From Arachis hypogaea (Eukaryota > Streptophyta > Magnoliopsida > Fabales > Fabaceae): DNA of 64,000 bases. The stretch covers positions 88,550,693 through 88,614,692 of the forward strand of contig NC_092045.1 of assembly GCF_003086295.3 (NCBI RefSeq), given 5' to 3'. The notes below the pieces were generated by a model. The model was not told the DNA's origin, did not search any database, and saw only the letters and a list, made by a program, of their open reading frames with translations. Of this stretch, positions 47,701 to 57,816 are shown piece after piece. Made by a program: the position numbers and the translations under genes. Position 1 is the first letter of the stretch, and each line of letters begins with the position of its first letter.

Positions 47701-48758
47701 CTGTTTTCGTTTTTAATATTGTGTTTATCTATGTTTTGTGTCTCTACTCCATGATCATTAGTATGTAACCATGCCTTAAAGATTATGAATAATTCCATGA
47801 ATCCTTCACCTCTCTTAAATGAAAAATGTTTTAATTCAAAAGAACAAGAAGTACATAATTTTCGAAATTATTAGTGAATTTAATTTAATTATATTGATGT
47901 GGTGGCAATAATTTTTGTTTTCTGAATGAATGAATGAACAGTGCATATGTCTTTTGATATTGTTGTTTATGAGTGTTAAAATTGTTGGCTCTTGAAAGAA
48001 TGATGAACAAAGAGAAATGTTATTGATGATCTGAAAAACATCATGAAATTGATTCTTGAAGCAAGAAAAAGCAGTGAAAAGCAAAAGCTTGTGAAAAAAA
48101 AAATATGGCGAAAAAAAAAATAGAAAGAAAAAGCAAGCAGAAAAAGCCAATAGCCCTTAAAACCAAAAGGCAAGGGTAAAAAGGATCCAAGGCTTTGAGC
48201 ATCAATGGATAGGAGGGCCCAAGGAAATAAAATCCAGGCCTAAGCGGCTAAATCAAGCTGTCCCTAACCATGTGCTTGTGTCATGAAGGTCCAAGTGAAA
48301 AGCTTGAGACTGAGTGGTTAAAGTCGTGATCCAAAAGAGTGTGCTTAAGAGCTCTGGACACCACTAACTGGGGACTCTAGCAAAGCTGAGTCACAATCTG
48401 AAAAGGTTCACCCAGTCATGTGTCTGTGGCATTTGTGTATCCGGTGGTAATACTGGAAGACAAAGTGCTCAGGGCCACAGCCAAGACTCATAAGTAGCTG
48501 TGTTCAAGAATCAACATGCTTAACTAGGAAAGTCAATAACACTATCTGAAATTCTAAGTTCCTAGAGAAGCCAATCACTCTAAACTTCAAAGGAAAAAGT
48601 GAGATGCCAAAACTGTTCAGAAGCAAAAAGCTACAAGTCCCGCTCATCTAATTAAATTAATATTCATTGAGATTCTGGAATTTATAGTATATTCTCTTCT
48701 TTTATCCTATTTGATTTTCAGTTGCTTGGGGACAAGCAACAATTTAAGTTTGGTGTTG
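47701..48758 (+). other. Conserved 3' non-coding region of B2
   Basis: Same region as 18444-19542 in B1. The hairpin GTTGCTTGGGGACAAGCAAC lies at 48721-48740, then AATTTAAGTTTGGTGTTG up to LTR2. A TTTTCAG just before the hairpin could be a splice acceptor. Confidence 0.7.
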
Positions 48759-50567
48759 TGATGAGCGGATAATTTATACGCTTTTTGGCATTGTTTTTAT
48801 ATAGTTTTTAGTAAGTTTAAGCTACTTTTAGGGATGTTTTCATTGATTTTTATGTTAAATTCACATTTCTGGACTTTACTATGAGTTTGTGTGTTTTTCT
48901 GTGATTTCAGGTAAATTCTGGCTGAAATTGAGGGACTTGAGCAAAACTCTGAAGAAGGCTGACAAAAGGACTGCTGATGCTGTTGGAATCTGACCTCCCT
49001 GCACTCGAAATGGATTTTCTGGAGCTACAGAACTCCAATTGGCGCGCTCTCAACGGCGTTGGAAAGTAGACATCCAGGGCTTTCCAGCCATATATAATAG
49101 TCCATACTTTATTCGAAGAATGACGACGTAACTTGGCGTTGAACGCCAAGTACACGCTGCTGTCTGGAGTTAAACGCCAGAAAAACGTCATGATCCGGAG
49201 TTGAACGCCCAAAACACGTCATAACCTGGAGTTTGACGCCAAGAAATGCCTTAGCTCGTGGATTAATCAAGCTCAGCCCAAGCATACACCTAGTGGGCCC
49301 CGGAAGTGGATTTATGCATCAATTACTTACTCATGTAAACCCTAGTAGCTAGTCTAGTATATATAGGACATTTATCTATTGTATTAGACATCTTTGGTCT
49401 CAGTTTTGTTTTATTCTTCATCTTAGGAGATCATTGATCACGTTAGAGAGGGCTGGCCATTCGGCCATGCCTGAACTATTTGCTTATGTATTTTCAACGG
49501 TGGAGTTTCTGCACACCATAGATTAAGGGTGTGGAGCTCTGCTGTACCTCAAGTATTAATGAAATTCTATTATCTTTTATTCAAATCTCTATCTTATTCT
49601 TATTCCAAGATATTCATTCGTACCCAAGAACATGATGAATGTGATGAGTCAAATTACCCTCACCATCATTCTCACTTATGAACGTGAGTGATTGACAACC
49701 ACTTCCGTTCTACATGCAACAGAGCTTGAATGTATATCTCTTAGATTCCCCAACAGAATCTTCGTGGTATAAGCTAGATAGATGGCGGTATTTATGAGGA
49801 TCCGGAAAGTCTCACCTTGTCTGTGGTATTCCGAGTAGGATCCTGGGAATTCGGAAAGTCTCACCTTGTCTGTGGTATTCCGAGTAGGATTCCGGTAATG
49901 AATGACTGTGACGTGCTTCAAACTTTAACCTGCTGGGCGTTAGTGACAGACGCAAAAGAGGGATTCTATTCCAGTAGGAGCGGGAACCAACCGGTGATTA
50001 GCCGTACTGTGACAGAGTGCGTGCATTAGTTTTCACTGCGAGGATGGGATGTAGCCATTAGCCATGGGTGATGCCTCCAGACTGGTTAGCTGTGCGAGTG
50101 ACAGCCGCACAGGGTATTTCCCCGAGAGGAAGAAAGTAGCCACAGTTGATGGTGAACCCCTATACAAAGCTTGCCATGGAAAGGAGTAAGAAGGATTGAA
50201 TAGAAGCAGTAGGAGAGCAGGCGTCCTTGGGCTCTACAGCATCTCCATCCGCTTATCTGAAATTCCTACCAATGAATCTGCATAAGTGTTCTATCCCTTT
50301 TATTATTCCTTTTTATTTCTTTATTCCAATAATCACAATTACCCTTTAATCTCCCTAACTGAGATTTACAAGGTGACCATAGCTTGCTTTATACCAACAA
50401 TCTCTGTGGATTCGACCCTTACTCACGTAAGGTTTATTACTTGGACGACCCAGTACACTTGCTGGTTAGTTGAACGGAGTTGTGTCCACTCATGCCAATT
50501 TCTTAAATTCCATAATTTTACAATGATACCAAAAGGCACAAAATAGTGATCACAATTTCGTCCACCA
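48759..50567 (+). mobile_element. LTR2 of the composite (shared by B2 and B3)
   Basis: 1809 bp, TGATGAGCGG to GTCCACCA. It is longer than LTR1 because of a direct duplication around 49802-49900 (CCTTGTCTGTGGTATTCCGA twice) and an extra segment near 50070-50160. B1's 5' LTR has a similar duplication. Confidence 0.9.
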
Positions 50568-50573
50568 AGTTTT

Positions 50574-50591
50574 TGGCGCCGTTGCCGGGGA
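50574..50591 (+). promoter_or_regulatory. B3 primer-binding site for tRNA-Asp
   Basis: TGGCGCCGTTGCCGGGGA, identical to the B2 site. Confidence 0.88.
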
Positions 50592-52156
50592 TTGTTGAGT
50601 TTGAGCAACTGACGGTTCATCTTGTTGCTCAGATTAGGTAATTTTCTTTTCAAAAAACTTTTCAAAAATCTTTTTCAAAATTTTTCTTTTCTTTTTCGTT
50701 TTTTCCAAAAATATTTTCGAAAAAAATTAATAAAAATCTAAAAAAATTAATAAAATCATAAAAATCAAAAATATTTTATGTTTCTTGTTTTAATCTTGAG
50801 TCAATTTTTAAGTTTGGTGTCAATTGCATGTTTTAAAAAAAAATTTCTTGCATTTTTCGAAAATTCTATGCATTCATAGTGTTCTTCATGATCTTCAAGT
50901 TGTTCTTGACAAGTCTTCTTGTTTGATCTTGATGATTTCTTGTTTTGTGTTGTTTGTTATTTTTCATATGCATTTTTCATTTGTTAGAGTCCATGCATTA
51001 AAGATTTCTAAGTTTGGTGTCTTGCATGTTTTCTTTGCATCAAAAATTTTTCAAAAATATGTTCTTGATGTTCATCATGATCTTCAAAGTGTTCTTGGTG
51101 TTCATCTTGACATTCATAGTGTTCTTGCATGCATCTTGTGTTTTGATCCAAAATTTTCATGTTTTGGGTCATTTTTGTGTTTTTCTCTCTCATCATTAAA
51201 AATTCAAAAATCAAAAAAATATATTTTCCTTATTTTTCTCCAAATTTTCGAAAATTTGAGTTGACTTAGTCAAAAAAATTTTAAAATTAGTTGTTTCTTA
51301 CAAGTCAAGTCAAATTTTCAATTTTAAAAATCTTATCTTTTCAGAATCTTTTTCAAAAATCATATCTTTTCAAACTTTATCTTTGTTTTTCAAAAATTTT
51401 CAAAAAAAATATATATATTTTTCAAAATTTTTCAAAATCTTTTTCTTATCTTTTACATCATATTTTCGAAAATATAATCAATAATTAATGTTTTGATTCA
51501 AAAATTTGAAGTTTATTACTTTCTTGTTAAGAAATGTTCAATCTTTAAATTCTAGAATCTTATCTTTTAATTAATTTTAATTTTAAAAATTAAATTTTTT
51601 TTTCAAAATATCTTTTTCTTAAAAATCTTATCTTTTTATCTTATCTATTTATTTTATCTTTTTATCTTATCTTTTTCAAAATTTGATTTAAAAAAAATAA
51701 TCTTATCTAACTTCTTGTCTTCTTATCTTTTCAAATTTAATTTTAATATCTGTTTCAACTAACTAATTAACTTTTTGTTTGTTTCTTATCTTTTTCAAAA
51801 CCACCTAACTACTCTTTCCTCTCTAATTTTCGAAAATATCTCACCCCTTTTTCAAAAATTCTTTTTAATTAACTAATTGTATCAAATTTTAATTTTAATT
51901 TTAATTCATCTTTAATTTTCGAAATTACTAACTCCTTTTCAAAAATATTTTGGAAAATCCCTCTCTCATCTTCTTCTATTTATTTATTTACTAACACTTC
52001 TCTTCATCTCTTATCACCTCCCCTATCCTTACTCTTTATACAGACTATTCATCCCTCTCCTTCCATTATCCCCTTTCTTCTTCTACTAATAATAAGGATC
52101 CTCTTTACTATGACATAGAGGATTCCTCTTCCTTTTCTTTTCCTCTTCTCTTTCAT
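50592..52156 (+). other. B3 leader, T-rich
   Basis: Same type as 42898-44220. AAGTTTGGTGT motifs lie near 50811 and 51010. ORFs at 50824-51488 are low complexity. A short ATAT run lies near 51410. Confidence 0.65.
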
Positions 52157-52315
52157 ATGAGCAGGAACAAGGAAAAAGGCATTCTTGTTGAAGCTGATCC
52201 AGAACCTGAAAGGACTCTGAAGAGGAAACTAAGAGAAACTAAATTACAACAATTCAGAGACATAGAAGAGCTCAAGGACATCAATGGTCCTTCAAGAAGG
52301 CGCCACCCTCACTAA
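52157..52315 (+). CDS. B3 52-residue in-frame fusion of the gag start with the ORF2 tail
   Basis: ATG 52157 opens as B-type gag (MSRNKEKGILVEADPEPERT, KRKLRETKLQQ). After about 33 residues it passes without a frame change into the ORF2 tail (RDIEELKDINGPSRRRHPH) and stops at TAA 52313-52315. Everything between, several kilobases in B1, is deleted: the rest of gag, protease, the GGGAGGCAAC block, the hairpin array and most of ORF2. The breakpoint lies in AGAGACATAGAAGAG, short shared text in both parents. The frame is open, but there is no evidence of translation; it may be a chance product of the deletion. Confidence 0.5.
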   Translation: MSRNKEKGILVEADPEPERTLKRKLRETKLQQFRDIEELKDINGPSRRRHPH

Positions 52316-53436
52316 GGTGGACCCATTCCTTGTTCTTAAATTTTTCTTCTGCTTTTCGTTTTTTTTTATGTTATATGTTTATCTATACTTGTGTCTTTAT
52401 TACATGATCATTAGTATTTAGTAACTATGTCTTAAGGCTATGAATAATTCTATGAATCATTCACCTCTCTTAAATGAAAAATATTTTTAATTCAAAAGAA
52501 CAAGAAGTACATGAATTTCGAATTTATCCTTGAATTTAGTTTAATTATATTGATGTGGTGACAATACTTTTTGTTTTCTGAATGAATGCTTGAACAGTGC
52601 ATATTTTTTATCTTGTTGTTTATGAATGTTAAAACTGTTGACTCTTGAAAGAATGATGAACAAAGAGAAATGTTATTGACAATCTGAAAAATCATAAAAT
52701 TGATTCTTGAAGCAAGAAAAAGCAGTGAAAAAGCAAAGGCTTGCGAAAAAAAAACTGGCGAAAAAATATATATATATATAGAAAGAAAAAGAAAAAGCAA
52801 GCAGAAAAAGCCAATAGCCCTTAAAACCAAAAGGCAAGGGTAAAAAAAAAAGGATCCAAGGCTTTGAGCATCAATGGATAGGAGGGCCCAAGGAAATAAA
52901 ATCCAGGCCTAAGCGGCTAAATCAAGCTGTCCCTAACCATGTGCTTGTGTCATGCAGGTCCAAGTGAAAAGCTTGAGACTGAGTGGTTAAAGTCGTGATC
53001 CAAAGCAAAAGAGTGTGCTTAAGAGTTCTGGACACCTCTAACTGGGGACTCTAGCAAAGCTGAGTCACAATCTGAAAAGGTTCACCCAGTCATGTGTCTG
53101 TGGCATTTATGTATCCGGTGGTAATACTGGAAAACAAAGTGCTTAGGGCCACGGCCAAGACTCATAAAAGTAGCTGTGTTCAAGAATCAACATACTTAAC
53201 TAGGAGAATCAATAACACTATCCGAAATTCTAAGTTCCTAGAGAAGCCAATCATTCTAAACTTCAAGGGAAAAAGTGAGATGCCAAAACTGTTCAGAAGC
53301 AAAAAGCTACAAGTCCCGCTCATCTAATTATAATTAATATTCATTGATATTTTGGAATTTATAGTATATTCTCTTATTTTTATCCTAATTGATTTTCAGT
53401 TGCTTGGGGACAAGCAACAATTTAAGTTTGGTGTTG
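52316..53436 (+). other. Conserved 3' non-coding region of B3
   Basis: Same region as in B2. An (AT)n run lies near 52769-52780. The hairpin GTTGCTTGGGGACAAGCAAC lies at 53399-53418, followed by TTTAAGTTTGGTGTTG. Confidence 0.7.
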
Positions 53437-55086
53437 TGATGAGCGGATAATTTATACGCTTTTTGGCATTATTTTTAGGTAGTTTTTAGTAAGTTCAAGC
53501 TACTTTTAGGGATGTTTTCATTAGTTTTTATGTTAAATTCATATTTCTGGACTTTACTATGAGTTTGTGTGTTTTTCTGTGATTTCAGGTAATTTCTGGC
53601 TGAAATTGAGGGACTTGAGCAAAACTCTGATAGGAGGCTGACAAAGGACTGCTGATGCTGTTGGAATCTGACCTCCCTGCACTAAAAATATATTTTCTGG
53701 AGTTACAGAACTCCATATGGCGCGCTCTCAACGGCGTTGGAAAGTAGACATCCAGAGCTTTTCAGCAATATATAATAGTCCATACTTTATTTGGGAATTG
53801 ATGACGTAAAGTGGCGCTCAACGCCAAGTACATGCTGCTGTCTGAAGTTAAACGCCAGAAACACGTCACAACCCAGAGTTGAACGCCCAAAACACGTTAT
53901 AACTTGGCGTTCAACTCCAAGAGAAGCCTCAGCTCGTGGATAGATCAAGCTCAGCCCAAACATACACCAAGTGGGCCCCGGAAGTGGATTTATGCATCAA
54001 TTACTTATTCATGTAAACCCTAGTAGCTAGTTTAGTATAAATAAGACTTTTTACTCGTGTATTAGTCATCTTTTGACAGTTTAATCTCTTGAATATTCGG
54101 TCTCTTGATCATGGAGAGGGCTGGCCATTCGGCCATGCCTGAACCTTTCACTTATATATTTTCAACAGTGGAGTTTCTGCACACCATAGATTAAGGGTGT
54201 GGAGCTCTGCTGTACCTCAAGTTTCAATACAATTACTATTACTTTCTATTCAATTCTCTTCTATTCTTATTCCAAGATATACGTTACACTTAACTTTGAT
54301 GAATGTGATGATCCGTGACACTCATCATCATTCTCACCTATGAACGCGCGTGATTGACAACCACTTTCGTTCTACTCTAGGCCGGGCGCATATCTCTTAG
54401 ATTTCCCAACAGAATCTTCGTGGTATAAGCTAGATAGATGGCGGCATTCATGAGGATCCGGAAGGTCTAAACCTTGTCTGTGGTATTCCAAGTAGGATTC
54501 TGGGATTGAATGACTGTGACGAGCTTCAAACTCCTGAAGGCTGGGCGTGATGACAAGCGCAAAAGAATCAAGGGATTCTATTCCAACCTGATTGAGAACC
54601 GACAGATGATTAGCCGTGCTGTGACAGAGCATAGGAACGTTTTCACTGAGAGGATGGGATGTAGCCATTGACAACGGTGATGCCCTACATACAGCTTGCC
54701 ATGGAAAGGAGTAAGAAGGATTGGATGAATGTAATAAGAAAGTAGAGATTCAAGAGGAGCACAGCATCTCCATACGTCTATCTGAAATTTCCACTATTAA
54801 TTTACATAAGTATTTCTATCCTATTTTATTTTCTATTTATTATTAATTTTCGAACTCATCATAAACTATTTAATCTGCCTAACTGAGATTTACAAGGTGA
54901 CCATAGCTTGCTTCATACCAACAATCTCTGTGGGATCGACCCTTACTCACGTAAGGTATTACTTGGATGACCCAGTACACTTGCTGGTTAGTTGAACGGA
55001 GTTGTGTCCACACATAAGTGCCATAATAAGGATTCCATACAACAACAAAGAATACTACATTGATGTGATCACAATTTCGTCCACCA
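53437..55086 (+). mobile_element. LTR3 of the composite
   Basis: 1650 bp, TGATGAGCGG to GTCCACCA. It differs from LTR1 and LTR4 more than these differ from each other, including a U5 tail (GATTCCATACAACAAC) shared with LTR1 but absent from LTR4. Confidence 0.9.
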
Positions 55087-55104
55087 AGTACGGCGCCAAA
55101 AACT
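55087..55104. other. Palindromic head-to-head junction between LTR3 and LTR4
   Basis: AGTACGGCGCCAAAAACT. CCACCAAGT on the left pairs with ACTTGGTGG on the right; the centre, read from LTR4, is the start of its primer site (AGTTTTTGGCGCCG). So LTR4 keeps only about nine primer-site bases of its interior. Confidence 0.85.
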
Positions 55105-56730
55105 TGGTGGACGAAATTGTGATCACTATTCTTTTTGTATACTCTGATGACATTGTTTATTTTCACAACTCCGTTCAACTAACCAGCAAGTGTACTGGGT
55201 CGTCCAAGTAATAAACCTTACGTGAGTAAGGGTCGAATCCACAGAGATTGTTGGTGTGAAGCAAGCTATGGTCACCTTGTAAATCTCAGTTAGTGATTGG
55301 AATCATAGAGTCACATGGAATTAAATTGGATAAATAAAATAAATAAAAGGGATAAGAATACTTATGTAAATTCATTGGTGAGAATTTTAGATAAGCATAT
55401 GGAGATACTGTATGGCTCAAGGACGCCTACTTCCCTACTGCTTCAACTCAATCTTTCTTACTCCTTTCCATGGCAAGCTGTATGTAGGGCATCACTGTTG
55501 TCAATGGCTACATCCCATCCTCTCAGTGAAAATGTTCCTATGCTCTGTCACAGCACGGCTAATCATCTGTCGGTTCTCAATCAGGTTGGAATAGAATCCC
55601 TTGATTCTTTTGCGCTTGTCATCACGCCCAGCCTTCAGGAGTTTGAAGCTCGTCACAGCCATTCAATCATAGAGTCCTACTCGGAATACCACAGACAAGG
55701 TTTAGACTTTCCGGATCCTCATGAATGCCGCCATCTATCTAACTTATACCACGAAGATTCTGTTGGGGAATCTAAGAGATACACATTCAAGCTCTGTTGC
55801 ATGTAGAACGGAAGTGGTTGTCAATCACGTGCGTTCATGAGTGAGAATGATAATGAGGGTTACTTATCATCACATTCATCATGTTCTTGGGTACGAATGA
55901 ATATCTTGGAATAAGAATAAGAGAGATTTGAATAAAAGAAAATAGAATTGCATTAATACTTGAGGTACAGCAGAGCTCCACACCCTTAATCTATGGTGTG
56001 CAGAAACTCCACCGTTGAAAATACATAAGTGAAAGGTTCAGGCATGGCCGAATGGCCAGCCCCCATGTGGTCACAAGACCGAATGATCAAAGACATCTAA
56101 TACAATATAATAGATAAATGTTCTATTTATAATAAACTAGCTCCTAGGGTTTACATGAGTAAGTAATTGATGCATAAATCCACTTCCGTGGTCCACTTGG
56201 TGTATGCTTGGGCTGAGCTTGATCATTCCACGAGCTAAGGCATTTCTTGGCGTTAAACTTTGAGTTATGACGTGTTTTGGGCGTTTAACTCCGGATCATG
56301 ACGTTTTTCTGGCGTTTAACTTCAGAGAGCAGCGTGTACTTGGCGTTCAACGCCAAGTTACGTCGTCATTCTTCGAATAAAGTATGGACTATTATATATT
56401 GCTGGAAAGCCCTGGATGTCTACTTTCCAACGCCGTTGAGAGCGCGCCAATTGGAGTTCTGTAGCTCCAGAAAATCCATTTCGAGTGCAGGGAGGTCAGA
56501 ATCCAACAGCATCAGCAGTCCTTTTGTCAGCCTTCTTCAGAGTTTTGCTCAAATCCCTCAATTTCAGTCAGAATTTACTTGAAATCACAGAAAAATACAC
56601 AAACTCATAGTAAAGTCCAGAAATGTGAATTTAACATAAAAACTAATGAAAACATCCCTAAAAGTAGCTTAAACTTACTAAAAACTCTATAAAAACAATG
56701 CCAAAAAGCGTATAAATTATCCGCTCATCA
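55105..56730 (-). mobile_element. LTR4 of the composite, inverted
   Basis: 1626 bp. On the minus strand it starts TGATGAGCGG at 56730 and ends GTCCACCA at 55105. It is nearly the same as LTR1 except for the last ~70 bases of U5. Confidence 0.92.
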
Positions 56731-56735
56731 GAAGC

Positions 56736-57160
56736 ACAAGAGTACAATTAGCGACTACGTAAAGGAGTTCACTACTCTCACACTTTAAATCCCTAACTTA
56801 GCAGAAGAGGATGCATTGTTTTTCTTCATTGATGGACTCCAACTTTGGGCAAAGCAAGAACTACAAAGAATGAATGTTAAGGATGTCGATGAGGCCATCG
56901 TGGTGGCCGAATCACTCACTGAGTATCATAAGGGAGACTCTAAACCCAAGCCTTCCTCCAAGCTTAGTTCTGCTAAAGGTGGGGGAGACAAGGGGAAGAG
57001 TTTCTCAACCAAGAAGGAAGGAAAATACTCTTCAAAGAAAGGGTACAAAGAAAAGAAGAAGGCTTTCGTGCCCAAAGGAGGATGCTTTGTGTGCAAGGGA
57101 CCACACCAAATGAAGGATTGTCCTAAGCTAGGGACTTTGGCATCTATCACTGAGGAATGA
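56736..57160 (+). pseudogene. Element D gag, C-terminal part with zinc knuckle
   Basis: Resumes the gag frame of 40690-41236 after removal of the composite and one GAAGC. It has an early in-frame stop (TAA near 56787, in LTLxIPNLAEED), then FIDGLQLWAKQELQRMNVKD and a Lys/Ser-rich linker. The knuckle CFVCKGPHQMKDC (Cys-x2-Cys-x3-His-x4-Cys) is one residue shorter than the usual spacing, as in related chromoviruses. It ends TGA 57158-57160. Confidence 0.85.
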
Positions 57161-57816
57161 GAAGCTCAAACTCAAGTAATTGAGTGTGTTGGATCTATCC
57201 AACACATAAATGTTGTGAAGGGCAAAGAGGCAAGCACTGCAGAAAAGAAAGGCTTGATGTATGTCAAAACCTTTATCAATGAAAAATTCATCATGGCTAT
57301 GATCGACATTGGTGTTACACACAACTTCATCACACCTGATGAAGCAAAAAGGCTTGGGTTGAAGATCACCGAAAAAATGGCTGGTTCAAACCTGTGAACA
57401 CCAAGGGTGAACCCCTTAAGGGAGTAGCAAAAGGGGTTGAGATGACTCTTGGTTCTTGGAAGGGCTTTGTGGATTTCTCAGTAGCACCCATGGACGATTT
57501 TAAAATAGTCATCGGGTTCAATTTGTAAAGAAAGGCAAATATAATACCTATGCCATACTACGACGTAGTATGCGTCATGGAGAAAGAGTCTCCATGCATG
57601 GTCCCTACAGTCTCTAAAGTTTGAGGACCACCGATACTCTCTGCTATGCAACTCAAGAAAGGGTTCAAGAAGGGAGAGATTACATATTTGGCTCTATTAC
57701 AAGATGAGACAACATCCGAAAGAGAAGATGTTCCTCCAAAAATCAAGGAAGCCCTTGAAGAAAATAAGGATGTGATGCCTCCCGAGTTGCCAAAATAACT
57801 ACCACCTAGGAGGAAG
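57161..57816 (+). pseudogene. Element D protease region, broken
   Basis: A frame with YVKTFINEKFIMAMIDIGVT then HNFITPDEAKRLGL holds the retropepsin site, but the triad reads DIG instead of D(T/S)G, a change expected to harm catalysis. Frameshift near 57395, and stops near 57526 and 57795 separate it from gag and polymerase. The later piece reads VNTKGEPLKGVAKGVEMTLG-like text and VPPKIKEALEENKDVMPPEL, the linker before reverse transcriptase. Confidence 0.7.

Larger units (their letters stand above)
41237..56730. mobile_element. Composite of four B-type LTRs and two pol-less interiors, with LTRs inverted at its ends
   Basis: Order: LTR1(+), interior B2, LTR2(+), shortened interior B3, LTR3(+), an 18-base linker, LTR4(-). 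Both outer edges are LTR starts (TGATGAGCGG at 41237 and its complement ending CCGCTCATCA at 56730). They are flanked by the perfect 5-mer GAAGC (41232-41236, 56731-56735), and the gag frame of D resumes across it. A normal insertion would have one LTR start and one LTR end at its edges. Confidence 0.9.
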
